64,000 nucleotides of DNA from Zanthoxylum bungeanum. Lineage: Eukaryota > Streptophyta > Magnoliopsida > Sapindales > Rutaceae. The stretch spans positions 1-64,000 of the forward strand of contig SKCR01047761.1 of the NCBI GenBank assembly GCA_019454045.1. The letters run 5' to 3'. A model generated the notes under the pieces. The model saw nothing but the letters and a program-made list of their open reading frames with translations, was not told where the DNA came from and ran no database searches. Shown here one piece after another: positions 1-12,050 of this stretch (the first letter of the stretch is position 1; each line of letters starts with the position of its first letter). The translations under genes were made by a program, and so were the position numbers.

Positions 1-965
1 ATGGAGACTTGGCCATCAAATTTCGTGTTCATAATTCACCCACTCGTAAATTATGATGACCACATATAATCTCGCTAAACTATGCAAATTGATGTCATTC
101 CATACATATAATCCTCCATCACAGGCTATCAATATTATACCGGGGATATAGATAGGAACGTCAAATCCCTAAGGTATAATATAATCGACTTTCAAATTTA
201 TGATCTCAAAATAACACTCAGAACTCGCTTCAGAAGCATACTACGGTCATGGATTTACTAGATCGCAAACACGTACATGATGCCTATGCCCTGTACACAG
301 GACTGACGGATTCTATTTGATACTCACAAGATATCATGAGCATAAGATCATACCCAACAAACATGTGGAGGTCCGATCTAAATAGATCTGTGTGACCGCC
401 ATAAAAGTGTGGAGGATGTCTTTTATATCCATAGTGATATCTTAAGTCGAATGACCATTATGCTACTCGACTCCAGAAGATTCCTATTGATGTTGGTGTA
501 CCATATATTAGGAAATCTTCGGTGAGTCGTTCAGTGTATATCAATTAAACACCTACATGTCTATATGAGTCTCCCAAGACTCATGGTTCATTGGGATAAA
601 CCATCAGACCAAGTCTTGATATACGACATATACTGGTCTCAGTGGATTTTACTAACCGACATGTGTCAGTAAATCTTGACCAGAAATTTTATTTGAGAAT
701 ATATAACTTATTGTGACACTTCCCAATGTCAATTACAAACTATGTTGTAACTGCACATTATGTTGTAAATCCTAAGGTCTTTATCTAATATATACGTATC
801 ACTAAATCAGATTTAATTTCAATCTAATCGTTATTATATCGAATATGTATATAAAACCAAGAGGTGTAACTATAAATAAGTAATATTATGGAAAATGATA
901 TTGTTTGTATTTATGAAGCGGACATAAATATGAATCGGATTGGCGCTCGAGTGCCAACCCTAACA
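1..965 (-). repeat. Truncated copia-type LTR related to Copia-I
   Basis: This stretch parallels the distal part of the Copia-I LTR (about 2665-3583): the same order of motifs appears, such as the 'cgtaaattatga' block near 50, the 'aggtccgatctaaatag' block near 370 and a 'gattggcgctc' terminus near 938. It ends in CAACCCTAACA at 965, matching the CCAACCCCAACA end of Copia-I. It is diverged from Copia-I, so it belongs to a sister subfamily. No PPT follows it on the right, so it is either a solo LTR or the 5' LTR of a minus-strand element lying to the left of the window. The left end is cut by the window edge. Confidence 0.75.
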
Positions 966-1189
966 GTTATATCTACATGAGTTCATTGTATGGTCATTGG
1001 AATTATTATTTGTTTATTGCCTTAGTTATCAAAACTGTTATCGCTTACCACCTATTTTACCAATTTTGTTCTTATAATCTGTTTATGACATTATTTCACA
1101 TGTTATTATTGCAATTCTGCGCTTCTGGATTACGTAGTACATCCAGTCAGACTTCCAATAATTCTAACCAGAAATAAACACATCCGACC
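966..1189. other. Host sequence between two LTRs, probably part of the Tat-F LTR
   Basis: This 224-bp AT-rich piece lies between the LTR fragment and Copia-I. Across the Copia-I insertion it continues at 9576, where a decayed gypsy LTR tail begins, so it is probably the upstream part of that LTR. The last five bases (1185-1189, CGACC) are the target duplication of Copia-I. I see no convincing gene in it. Confidence 0.4.
1185..1189. repeat. Target-site duplication of Copia-I, left copy (CGACC)
   Basis: CGACC lies directly before the LTR start TGAAGGGG at 1190 and recurs at 9571-9575 directly after the other LTR's terminal ACA. Five base pairs is the usual duplication made by copia integrases. 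Confidence 0.9.
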
Positions 1190-3583
1190 TGAAGGGGTTT
1201 TATTGCGGAAATCCGGTAACGCAGCGGAACAGTGGAAAATCAAAATTTTCCGATTTCAAAACTTTTTCTCAGATAAATTAAATAAACTAATTTATTTAAT
1301 TATCCAATTTACAAATTATGAAATATTGCACAATAAATTAAATTTTTGTGCAATTACTGAATTGCCCCTAAACCAAACATTTTGTTTATTTTATTCCTAA
1401 ATTGTTCAAAATAATTTTGGATGATTGCAAATCATTACTAATATGAATTTAAAATGTCTTACACATTGAAATTCAAATTACAACATGAAACCCCAAAAAT
1501 CATCATCAAGGTCGAGAGCCTCCCTAAGGCCAAAATTGTGCATTTTGTATTTTCCATGTTCAAAACATATCCAATGAAATCCAATCAACATGAGATTTTA
1601 TATGTATCATATACACATCCAAATACACAACATAATGAAAACCTCCAAATTTGGAAGTGGTCTCAAACCCTAATTTTTCAATTTCTTCAAATTGGACAAA
1701 TTAGACCAAATTTGTTAAATCCAATACTTCAATCATGTTTCTTCCATTAAAATCAAGCCTCACCACAATGAAACAACTATATAAAAAATATAGGTCATTT
1801 AAGAGTGGGTCAATAACTCTAGATTAGCAACAAGTTTCTCAAACTATCAAAAACATGCTTATTAACATATTAAAAGTATCCTTTGAATTTTATACATGCT
1901 CAACCCATTCCAAAACTTCCATCCTCCAAAAATAAAAATACTAAAGAATAGAAAAACATAAGAACATCACAAGATGAAGTCCACAACAAGAGGAACATTT
2001 TTCTCTCTAATGGAAGATTGGAAATACTTACTTAAATTCAAGCTTTTTCTTTGTCTCAAGCTTCCTTTTCTTTCTTTAATGGAGTTTTGGTAAAGGTTTT
2101 TGACTTAATGAAACCCTAAATGAAAAACAAAACAACATATACCAAAAAATAATAGCCATTGGCTGAATTTAGGTATAGAAAATATCTAGATATTTTCTTA
2201 ATTTTTGTTTCATTTAATTAGCTTTATCAACTTGTTATATTTAATCATTACAACTTTAATAACTTTATAACAAGTCAAAAAAAGCAACTAAAGCCAATAA
2301 ACAAAATATCACAACTTTAGGATATTTGTATCTTTAATTAATTTAATCATTTAACAATTAAATAATTAAACAATTATTTAAATATAAATATATTAAATAT
2401 ATGTATTATATTTACATTAAATATCAAATACATATATATTTATGATATAAGTCAAATATCTCAATTTGACAATTAATTAATGTGTATTTGATAAATCTAA
2501 CATTAAATGCAAATACACAAAAATTACGAAATGACTATTGGGTCCCTACACATGTAATTTTCGTTTAACCTTTAAACGACTTTATAAACAATCAATATTA
2601 TTTATAAATGTTTTCCTAGTGCTCTATGAGTATATTTCATTAGAGAGACTCTCTAGATTCAGGTATATCCGTCACGAAATCTAATTTCGTGTCCATAATT
2701 TATCCACCCGTAAATTATGACGATCACAGATAAACTTGCTGAATCATACAGGTCGAGGTCATGAAAAATATATAATTCCTCCGTCACAGGTATCCGGATA
2801 TATCCCAGAGATATATATGTAAACGTCAAATCTCTATAGGGATTATCCCGTCGACGTCTCTATTAGCAATCTCAAAAAGAACATTTAGAACTAACTTCTA
2901 AATTATACCACAGGCCCATGGTTTTTAATCTGATTGCTAATAATATGGACTACCTATGCTTTGATACACAGAACTGACGGATCCTATCTCGATACACATA
3001 GGACACCCTGAGGATCTATCCACACCCAACGAACATGCGGAGGTCTGATCTAAATAGATCGGTGACGTGACTGCCATCTATGTGTGGAAGATGTCTCATG
3101 CGCCCACAGTGGTATCTCAAGTCGAAGAATCACAAGTGCTACTCAACCCGATAAGATTCTTATTGACGTTGGTGTACCATCCATTAAGAATCTTCGGTGA
3201 TTTATTCAGTGTTTATGCGCTATAAACACCTACACGTCTATACTAGTCTCCAAGACTTATGGTTCATTGAGAAACCATTGGAATCATATATTCCAGTATA
3301 CGACATGTACTGGTCTCAACAGGTTTACTATACTGACCAAGTAGTGTAAACATTGACCATGAACTGTCTGAGAATGACAACGTCATGATACAACTCAATA
3401 TCAGTTGCGATGTTTTTACAACAGCATCATGACTAGTCATTCCAAGGTCATTACGTCTTTACCATATTAAAAGATATATTATATTATAGAAACTGCATAT
3501 ATTATTCATAATAATAACGTTTTACAGAAGTATTCATACATAATTACAACCGGGAATTGGCGCTCTGAGCACCAACCCCAACA
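1190..3583 (-). repeat. Copia-I 3' LTR (2394 bp, full length)
   Basis: Bases 1190-1590 match 8305-8704, and 2707-3583 match 8705-9570. The block between (about 1591-2706) exists only in this copy. It is strongly AT-rich with many short ATTTAAT-type runs. The LTR ends at 3583 next to the PPT, which identifies it as the 3' LTR on the minus strand. Confidence 0.92.
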
Positions 3584-3597
3584 AAAACTCCCACTTG
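3584..3597 (-). other. Copia-I polypurine tract
   Basis: On the minus strand this reads CAAGTGGGAGTTTT immediately upstream of the 3' LTR start TGTTGGGG. A purine run of the AAGTGGGAG type next to the LTR is the usual plus-strand primer site of plant copia elements. Confidence 0.85.
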
Positions 3598-3602
3598 CTC
3601 TA

Positions 3603-5526
3603 GTGCCAATAACGATTGTATCTAATACCCATCGACTCCACGTGTTTATCAAACAACTTCGGAGGTATGGCCTTCGTCAGCGGGTCTGCTACATTATCTT
3701 CACTCGGTACCTTGTACACGACAATATCCACTCGCGACACAATCTCTCGAATGTTGTGGTACTTGTGTTCCATATGCTTCGACTTCTGATGTGCCCTCGG
3801 TTCATTTGCTTACGCAATGGCTCTAATATTATTACAATATAACGAAATCGCATTCTCGATACTTTAGACAATATCCAATTCTCTGACAAAGTTCTTTATC
3901 CACACAGCCTCTTTTGCAGCTTCAGAAGCTGCAATATATTCCGCCTTAGTGGTGGAACTTGCTGTTGATCCCTGTTTGGAACCTTTCCAACAAACTGCAC
4001 CTCCGTTAAGGGTAATTACAAATCCAGATGTAGACTTTCTATAATTGGGATCTGATTGGAAATCGGAATCCGTATACCCGTTACCTTGCAGTTCGTTTCC
4101 TCCATAAATTATTAACTTATCCTTAGTCCCTTTAAGATACTTTAGGATATGTTTAATGGCCATCCAATGGTCATTACCTGGATTGGACTGATATCGACTA
4201 GTTACGCTAACAGCGAAACTGATATCAGGTCTCGTACATAATATGGCATACATTATGCTACCCAAACACGAAGCATAAGGTTGGTTAGACATTTTAACCT
4301 TCTCATCTTCTGTTTGTGGACTCATCTTCTTTGAAAGATGAATCACATGTCTGAACGGTATGTTTGATGTCTTACAGTTACCAAAATTATACCGTTCCAA
4401 GATCTTATCTATGTACGTTGATTGGGATAACCTAATCAGCTTCCTTTGTCTATCTCTATAGAGTTTTATCCCTAAAATATAGGAAGCTTCTCCCAGGTCA
4501 TTCATGGATAAATTCTTACAGAGGTACGCTTTGACGCTTTGTAACATACCTAAATCATTCCCAATGATTAAGATGTCATCAACATATAGGACTAAAAATA
4601 TGACCATGCTCACACTGGCCTTCTGATACACACAGGATTCTTCTGAATTCTTGAGAAAACCATACGATCTAATAATCTCGTCGAATCGAAGATTCCAACT
4701 TCGTGAAGCTTGTTTAAGTCCATAAATGGACTTATTAAGCTTACACACCATACCCGAGTTTTCGCTGGACGCAAAACCTTCCGACTGTTCCATATAGATT
4801 TTTTCATCAAGAAATCCATTTAGAAAAGCCATTTTGACATCCATTTGCCAAATCTCATAGTCATGATACGCAACTATAGAAAGCAAAATCAGAATAGACT
4901 TAAGCATTGCTAGTGGTGAAAAAGTTTCATCGTAGTCGACGCCAGGTCGTTGCGTGTAACCTTTTGCTACCAGTCGGGCCTGTAAGTTTCAACCTTACCG
5001 TCAGACCCTCGCTTCCTCTTGTAAACCCATTTACAACCGATAGGAACAATTCCTTCGGGAAGCGGAACCAAGTCCCAACTTGATTCTCATGCATTGAGTC
5101 TATCTCGAATTTCATGGCACTTTGCCATTTCACGGAGTCGATGTCCAACATCGATTCTCTATAGGTGAAATGATCAGTCTCTTCTACTAAGAGAACATCT
5201 AGACTCTTTTCTTGTATCAAATACAAGCGTTCAGGAGGTCTAGATACCCTTTCTGACCTACGGAGTGTGTGTGTTGAAGGTCCTTCATCTACTTGAACTT
5301 CAGGTTCCTCCGTTGGTTCGTTGTTTTCAGGTTGGACTTCATCAAGTTCAACCTGTCTATGATTACCACATTCTGACAAAAATTCTACTTCTAGAAATTT
5401 TGCGAAGCGAGCTACGAACACATTTCGATGATAGGTATCATAGAACATATATCCCCTCGTATTCGAAGGATATCCGAAAAACCTAAACTTTTGCCCTCGA
5501 GGCGAAAAATTATCTTGCTGAGTCAC
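3603..5526 (-). pseudogene. Copia-I reverse transcriptase and RNase H, broken
   Basis: Read on the minus strand, the upper part (5526-4927) holds the integrase-RT connector and the RT N-terminus, including SVKWQSAMKFEIDSM. The frame then shifts, and 4907-3864 gives an open 347-residue stretch with [11 protein letters not shown] (residues 21-31), [15 protein letters not shown] (58-72), the catalytic LYVDD (107-111) and RNase H motifs GYTDSDF and [17 protein letters not shown] second shift near 3870 moves the RNase H tail to another frame, where ADPLTKA can be read near 3690. This is the Ty1/copia polymerase module. RT residues look preserved but the frame breaks make it non-functional as it stands. 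Confidence 0.92.
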
Positions 5527-6212
5527 CCTGACATAGGCAGGACAACCCCAAACCTTAATTTAACTAAGATTTGGTCTCCTACCGAACCATATCTCATACG
5601 GTGTCGTAGGAACAGCTTTTGAAGGAATATTATTCAAAAGATGTGCATCTGTTAAAAGAGAGTAGCCCCATAAGTAATAGAGCAAATATGTGAAACTCAA
5701 CATTGATCGGACCATATCCAATAAAGTCCGATTTCTCCTCTTAGACACTCTATTGTGTTGTGGAGTACCTGAAGGAGTATATTGAGCGAGAATCTCATTT
5801 TCCTTCATATAATCCATGAACTCACCACTCATATATTCACCACCTCGATCAGATCAAAGGCATTTAATATATTGGCCAGTTTGTTTTTCTACTTCATTTC
5901 GGAACTCCTTGTACTTTTCAAAGGTTTCAGATTTATGTCGCATCAAATAGACATAACTGCACCGTGACAGATCATCGATAAAGGTAACGAAATACGAATA
6001 ACCACTGTGAGTAGTCTGACTTAGTGGACCACATACATCAGAATGTACGGTTCCAGTAAGTTAGTGGCGCGGTGTCCAACACCAGAAAATGGGGCTTTGG
6101 TCATCTTACCCTGAATACACGATTCACAAGTTGGATAGGATTCAATGGTGAGATCTGGTATCGAACCATTCCTAACCAATTGGGTAAGGCGTTTAACGCC
6201 TATATGACCTAG
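5527..6212 (-). pseudogene. Copia-I integrase, heavily broken
   Basis: Only pieces are readable. The zinc-binding side starts right after ELWHM at 6213 with a stop, then LGHIGVKRL and CESCIQGK follow in a neighbouring frame near 6200-6100. An open segment at 5832-5560 holds the end of the catalytic core and the start of the C-terminal region: GTPQHNRVSKRRNRTLLDMV and PYEIWFGRRPNLS. The expected catalytic Glu context (usually NGVSERRN) reads NRVSKRRN here, so the Glu is replaced by Lys. Several stops lie between. It belongs to the same polyprotein as the RT downstream. Confidence 0.85.
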
Positions 6213-6695
6213 TCACATATGCCAAAGTTCAGTATTATTAATTACAGGTAAACTACGTTTATTAATTCCAGTGTTTAAAATATCTTTTGAAGTTTGCAAT
6301 GTATAATGACCATGCTTATTTGGACAACAAAGGATCTGAATATTACATTTATCATACAAATACAAAGAACAGTTCTTAATATTAATACGAAAGCCTTCTG
6401 TATCCAATACAAAAAGTGATATAATATTAGCTACACATCCAGGTACAAAATAACAATCATTTAACAAAAGTGTCCCTTTCAGCAAAGGGATCTCGCATAC
6501 TCCCACTGCAACTGCATCCAGTGAGTCTCCACTCCCGAACCGCAACTGCATCTCTCCAGGCTTCAGTTTCCTACTTTCCTTCAGCACCTGCAACGAATTG
6601 CAAATGTGAATGAGACAAGCAGAATCTAAAATCCAGGTGGATGTAACGGCTTCACAAGCCAAAGATATATCAATAACTGGAAAAATAACGTACAT
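6213..6695 (-). pseudogene. Copia-I protease and pre-integrase region
   Basis: This open minus-strand stretch of about 160 residues carries the retropepsin-type motif WILDSACLIHIC (residues 21-32), in which the usual DSG or DSGA reads DSA. NIISLFVLDTEGF and a pre-integrase region ending in ELWHM follow. It lies in a different frame from the zinc-knuckle segment upstream, so a frameshift separates gag from protease. In copia elements this aspartic protease processes the Gag-Pol polyprotein. Confidence 0.88.
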
Positions 6696-7542
6696 GATGT
6701 CGATGCTCTCTCCCTCATCAGCTGGGCAATGTAGTCAGGACAATTCATTTTCCAGTGCCCGACTTTGCTGCAGTGATGGCATTTGTCTTCAGAAGCCCTT
6801 CTGGGCTTTGCTATCTTTTCTTGTGGTTGAGGACCGAGACCCTCTTCTTCTTCCCTTTCTTCTTCTTTCCCTTTGACCAAGTCTGGGAAGAAGCAGAAAG
6901 TGAAGTAGGTCTTGGAGGGCGAGTCGGTACTCCCTTATTGAGGTCATCTTCTGCCGTGAGCAACATCATATGTAACTCTTGGTAGGTACATATAATCCCG
7001 TTCATGTTGAAGTACATCACGAACTGGCGATAAGAAGCTGGGAGCGAACCAAGAATGACACTCCTACCGAGAATGTCATTCAGAATGAGATTATGTTGCC
7101 TCAGTTGAGCGATCAAATCGATCATTTGAAGAACATGTGGGCTAACAACTGGCCCCTCATCCAACCGCGCATGGAACGATTCCATTGCGACCTTATGAAA
7201 AAAAACTTGTTCTTGGTTCTCAAACGATTGTCTTAATCGAGTCATCATACTATACGCATCTGACATGCCATAGTATTGTTTCTTGAGCCCCGGTGAAAGC
7301 AAACTTAAGATGTATGATTTAACTATTAAATCATCATCCTTCTAAGCTTGGAAGACTTTGTGTTCTTCCGGTGTAGCATCCCCTGCCACAACAAGGGGCA
7401 GTGGACCCTCAATAACATATCCCAACTTCTCGGAGTCGAGGACAATCCTCAAATCCAATTCCCAATCGGCGAAGTTATCAGCGCCTTTGAGTTTGTTCGC
7501 ATCAAGCATACGCGCAAACTGATTAGTGGATGGTACCGCCAT
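6696..7542 (-). pseudogene. Copia-I gag (capsid and zinc knuckle), broken
   Basis: I take the start as the ATG at 7542, giving MAVPSTNQFARMLDANKLKG, because it opens the typical copia Gag beginning and the codons before it are leader-like. Residues 1-66 are followed by one in-frame TAG (near 7342), after which the capsid region continues to about 6811 (ending in the basic run GKKKKGKKKR). A frameshift then puts the zinc knuckle CHHCSKVGHWKMNC in another frame near 6780. All four zinc ligands (CX2CX4HX4C) are present. Gag would form the virus-like particle; with one stop and one shift this copy could not make it whole. Confidence 0.9.
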
Positions 7543-8282
7543 CGCAAATCTATCATATAGATTACGAAAAATGGTTAGCAGAAATAAAGCAGTTTCATAT
7601 AATATCAAAAGCATAAACTAGATCATGAATTTTTAATCTAAAAATGCCCCCCCCACTAAATCATGCAATACTGTAATCCCCAAACAGAATACAAAGATTT
7701 AATAATTAATTAAAGACAAATAGTGAAAAGTGGATCCCGCGAATATATTTCAACTCACAGCATAGGCACGGTCTCGCCTACGTATATTCATCAGGTAGAC
7801 AACTCATTTGTCAATCACTCACTAGTGACTCATTGGTTTCCGGTCCTGGTCGTTTCTTGTTGTCGCTGCTAAGGCAGGCCCACAAGAAGATGTACCAAGG
7901 TTAAACTCGTCAATGATAAACTCAAGTTATTTGCGTAACCCTGACAGTTGGGGCACGTTCAGGATTCCGCTTTCGCTTGAATTCATCTAGTATCTTATAT
8001 ACATCCGGTATAAGTAAATCTCTATCGGCTACAACCTCACAGCAGAGGCACGGTCTCAGATGTAGTCACAGAGAAATATTCACAAACCATATTGACAAGA
8101 CGGACCACATAACATGCATCAAATACATAATTACATTTAAACCTTATTAATTAGGGATTTTCCGCTAAGTGTCATACACCATAAATCTAATCAAATTAGA
8201 TTAAAACATACATGTATAAAGTTAGGAAAACATGACTAAACATTGAATTTAAAGGGCTAATCATATTAGGGGGCCTAGAATC
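7543..8282 (-). other. Copia-I 5' leader
   Basis: This is about 740 bp between the PBS and the gag start on the minus strand. It has no long open frame on either strand. It contains repeated 'cacggtctcgcctac' or 'cacggtctcagatg'-like segments (near 7767 and 8050), so part of it may be an old internal duplication. The region normally carries dimerisation and packaging signals, but I cannot point to one. Confidence 0.7.
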
Positions 8283-8300
8283 AGACTCGCTCTGATACCA
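8283..8300 (-). other. Copia-I primer-binding site (initiator Met tRNA type)
   Basis: On the minus strand this reads TGGTATCAGAGCGAGTCT. The first 12 bases are the standard plant copia site complementary to the 3' end of initiator methionine tRNA. Four bases (AAAA on the element strand) separate it from the 5' LTR end, which fixes the element as minus-strand. Confidence 0.9.
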
Positions 8301-8304
8301 TTTT

Positions 8305-9570
8305 TGAAGGGGTTTTATATTGCGAAAATCCGGTAACGCAGCGGAACAGTGGAAAATCAAAATTTTCCGATTTCAAAAATTTTTTCTCGGATAAATTAAA
8401 TAAACTAATTTATTTAATTATCCAATTTACAAATTATGAAATATTGCACAATAAATCAAATTTTTGTGCAATTACTGAATTGCCCCTAACCAAACATTTT
8501 GTTTATTTTATTCCTAAATTGTTCAAAATAATTTTGGATGATTCCAAATCATTACTAATCTGAATTTAACAAGTCTTACATATTGAAATTCAAATTACAA
8601 CATGAAACCCCAAAAATCATCAAGGCCGAGAGCCTCCATAAGGCCAAAATTGTGCATTTTGTATTTTCCATGTTCAAAACACATTCAAATGAAATCCAAT
8701 CAACCCCGTAAATTATGACGGCCACAGATAAACTCACTGAATCATACAGGTTGAGGTCATGGAAAATGTATAATTCCTCCGTCACAGGTATCCGGATAAA
8801 TCCCAGAGATATATATGTTAAAGTCAAATCTCTATATGGATTATCCAGTCGACTATTCTATTAGCAATCTCAAAAAGAACATTTAGAACTAACTTATAAA
8901 TTGTACCACGGGCCCATGGTTTTTATCTGATTGCTAATCATATGGACTACCTATGGCTATGATACACAGAACAGACGAATCCTATCTCGATACACACAGG
9001 ACACCCTAAGGATCTATCCACACCCAACGAACAGGCGGAGGTCTGATCTAAATAGATCGGTGACGTGACTGCCATCTATGTGTGGAAGATGTCTCATGCG
9101 CCCACAGTGGTATCTCAAGTCGAAGAATCACAAGTGCTACTTAACCTGATAAGATTCTTATTGAGATTGGTGTACCATCCATTAAGAATCTTCGATGAGT
9201 CGTTCAATGTTTATCCGCTATAAATACCTACACGTCTATACTAGTCTCCAAGACTTATGGTTCATTGAGAAACCATTGGAATCATATATTCCAGTATACG
9301 ACATGTACCGGTCTCAACTGGTTTACTATACTGACCAAGTAGTGTAAACCTTGACCATGAACTGTCTGAGAATGACAACGTCATGATACAACTCAATGTC
9401 AGTTGCGACGCTTTTGTAACAACATCATGACTAGTCATTACATCTTTACCATATTAAAAGATATATTATATTATAGAAATTGCATATATTATTCATAATA
9501 ATAACGTTTTACAGAAGTATTTATAAAGAATTACAACCGGGAATTGGCGCTCTGAGCACCAACCCCAACA
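8305..9570 (-). repeat. Copia-I 5' LTR (1266 bp, internal deletion)
   Basis: It matches the other LTR at both ends but jumps from the equivalent of about 1590 to about 2707 at 8704/8705, losing about 1.1 kb of AT-rich sequence. The two LTRs are made identical at insertion, so this deletion happened afterwards. If the lost block held promoter elements, transcription of this copy would be affected. Confidence 0.9.
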
Positions 9571-9575
9571 CGACC
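9571..9575. repeat. Target-site duplication of Copia-I, right copy (CGACC)
   Basis: CGACC follows the terminal CCCCAACA of the LTR and equals 1185-1189. Confidence 0.9.
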
Positions 9576-11179
9576 GACCATGGCCATGTCTGGACCGGCC
9601 ATCGATGCATGCTTTAGCCTGTTTAATACTATCTTATTATTACTGTAATAGTTTTTTACATTTGAACTTATTTATTTATTACTTTCCGGTTTGCTTAATT
9701 GCATGTTATATTAATCGTATTGCATAATACTGCATTATAAGATGTGGTGATACCTCTTTTGAACCTAAATATTATACTGACATTAGTAAGAGACCATTCT
9801 GAAACCCAAAAGAGTTTAAGGTCAGACCTTGCGAGAGATGTAGTGCGGTCTTAAATCATTCCCGGTGTCACATACCGGGTGGTGACTCTTTTATTCTCCG
9901 ATTAGTTACACTATGGGACTATCCGTGCTCTCTACGGGCTGCGAGCCTAATAATGTCGTGGTTGCTAACGTCATAAGCATAGTGGTAAACCTCATTTCAC
10001 TTCTATAGATGAAGACTACACTATGTCCATTTGGTTGATCGAACCCTTGGGTGGGGAGACCTAGTTATAGGCAAGCCGTATCCTTTAGTATAAAAAAAGG
10101 TTCGTTCATTGGTCGATTGAACTCTTGGATGGGGAGACCTAATTATGAACAATATTTCACCGATAAGAGCCTAAGCTTGAACTCTTAATAAGCCCACATG
10201 AAATCCAATAGTTATTTTGCTATGACTATGCCTCTTTAATGTTTGTGATTGGGCCATAACCATTTGAAGTCATTTGATCATTTTTACCATGAGATGTGAA
10301 CTTGTGGGCCTTTTCAACTGGGACAAGTTTGCATTTCATGATAATTGAGGCACATACTTTTAAATGTCAATGAGCTACCATGTTGTAAACCTTGTTGGGC
10401 CTAAAATGTCTAGTTATGATCCAAAAATACCTAAAGCATAAGTTTGATACTCGTACTGGCTTTCATATAGAACTGTATAAATTGTTTTGGTCCATTTGGA
10501 AATTCCTAAATGTCTTAAGCCCATCCCCAAATAACCGTGATTACCAAAGTTTCAAATCATTATTTTTATACAATGGCACAATGCTCATATTAGGCTTAGT
10601 CATTTTTTTACAAATGTGCGGCCTTCTTCTTTTAATGATGGATCGGAACCAAAGTAGACAAAGTTTACCTTTTAGTATAGGAGATAACGAGTTTATGTAT
10701 CCCACATTGGTGCATAAGCTAATCCAAACCTAGAGAAGATATTGGACTTACCACCGGCTCGGGAGAAATAAGGTTGGAAGGATGTATGCCGATGAATGAG
10801 CATCCCATAAATGACATGCATCGCATGCATACATGCATCAATACTAACCCATTTTGGTTGTATCCATCATAGCGGTGCAGTGGTTAGAGAACAAGGCATA
10901 TTAGTTAAGAAATAACTCGAAATCACAGAAATGGCCAACAATGACAATTCCCGCATTACCAGTTGGAGACACCTGTGACCAAGATGGCAGAATAGTAACA
11001 GACTTTAGCTGATACTATTACTAACTTGACGATAATAGAAACAACACCTCGAGCGGTAGGGGCCGAGACTAGTGAGAGGAGGCATGAAGGGCCCGAGAAT
11101 AGGACGACTCAAGAAATCATTATCTTGGATGATGATGACATGGTTGGATATGCTCTAGGCAAATGGCCAAATCCCAAAC

Positions 11180-11937
11180 TGAGGCAGAGTTTCTAGAATT
11201 TAAAGAAGCAGATGGAGATGGTTGCCCGAAAAATGAAATACAAACATGAAGATCTGTTAGACTACAATGCAATGGCATTCAAGGATCATCTGCCTTCACA
11301 ATTCAAAATGCCAAAAATGGTGAAATTCAACAAAAATGGAGACCCTAAAGTACACCTCCGACAGTATATGTCCTTGATGAGTTCCACTGTTTATCTCAAT
11401 GCCAGGTTCAGAAGATGTTTGGGATGTCACTAGAAGAAGCACCTGTGGTATGGTACCATAACCTGGAGAAAAAAGTAAAAGATGATTGGAAGCCACTAGC
11501 GAAATCCTTCCAGACCCAGTAATGTCACAGACATAGAAATAGACTTGTTGTTCCATGACCTAGAGAACACGAACAGAACCTAGAAGAGAACTTTAAAAAT
11601 ATGTTGATCTCTGGAGAAGCCATCTTCCAAAAATAAAAACAAGGCCCTCGGAGAAGGACCAAATCAAGATACTAATCAATGGCACCAAGCCCCATATTTG
11701 TAATAAATTGAGGAGGATGACCTCAATGATTTCTGAGTTTAGGTAATTTAGAGAATTGTCATGGACATAGAGGAAGAAGAGACCGAAAACAAAAACTTTT
11801 ATAGCCAAGTAGAAGACTACTGAGGAACCTTCTGGAGCCAAAGCCACCCTTGTTGAGATTGCCGCTATCTGAAACAAGAGATTTTCCAACTTTAGCAGAC
11901 CTGTGCCAAAAATATTTGAAACAGTGAGAATACAAAG
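11180..11937 (+). pseudogene. Tat-F gag remnant
   Basis: The readable stretch 11212-11433 has EDLLDYNAMAFKDHLPSQF and MVKFNKNGDPKVHLRQY, which line up with the same Gag region in Tat-E and Tat-G. The frame then shifts: MSLEEAPVVWYHNLEKKVKD can be read near 11430-11480. Later fragments (RRMTSMISEF near 11710, RPVPKIFETV near 11900) continue the homology with stops between. It ends abruptly in the LTR-like start at 11938. It is a Ty3/gypsy capsid protein remnant with no coding potential now. Confidence 0.8.
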
Positions 11938-12050
11938 TGTAGACACTGCATTCTTGCATATAGCCCGATGATGAGTCTCTTATGGGAACACACCTGAAAT
12001 ATTTAGAAACATTATAAGGTTCAATACTGGAAGAGAAAGATGTTGGGGGC
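11938..12050 (+). repeat. Start of a Tat-type LTR at the end of Tat-F
   Basis: TGTAGACACTGCATTCTTGC followed by CCCGATGATGAGTCTC matches the first 45 bases of the Tat-G LTRs (32781 and 40291) with several changes. Resemblance fades after about 12010. There is no purine tract before it; gag-derived sequence abuts it directly. Confidence 0.65.

Larger units (their letters stand above)
1190..9570 (-). mobile_element. Copia-I: complete but decayed Ty1/copia retrotransposon
   Basis: The two LTRs (1190-3583 and 8305-9570) share both ends (TGTTGGGG...TTCA on the element strand) and flank a PPT, broken gag-pol remains, a leader and an initiator-Met PBS, all on the minus strand. The domain order gag, zinc knuckle, protease, integrase, RT, RNase H is the Ty1/copia order. 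A perfect CGACC duplication on both sides shows that the outer ends are original and that no recombination has exchanged the flanks. Coding parts carry several stops and frameshifts, so it is not autonomous. The two LTRs differ by a deletion of about 1.1 kb in the right-hand one. Confidence 0.93.
9576..12050 (+). mobile_element. Tat-F: old, pol-less Ty3/gypsy element remnant
   Basis: The segment 9770-9960 (GTAAGAGACCATTC, TTGCGAGAGATG, CCGGGTGGTGACTC, GCGAGCCTA) follows motif by motif the LTR tail of Tat-G (36050-36200). A leader with the same 'gggtggggagacctagttat' and 'aactgggacaagtt' blocks follows (10040-10340), then a decayed gag (11180-11937). At 11938 it meets TGTAGACACTGCATTCTTGC, a diverged form of the Tat-G LTR start. 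The order is therefore LTR tail, leader, gag, LTR head, with no pol. The right end is unclear and is placed where resemblance to the LTR is lost. Divergence is high, so it is much older than Tat-G. Confidence 0.7.

Noticed and set aside
6610..7236. Plus-strand open frames opposite Copia-I gag
   Set aside because: They are mirror frames of the gag region on the minus strand, which has recognised motifs; the plus-strand versions have none.
10392..10733. 113-codon plus-strand frame in the Tat-F leader
   Set aside because: It lies in the leader region shared with Tat-G and Tat-E, where no frame is conserved.
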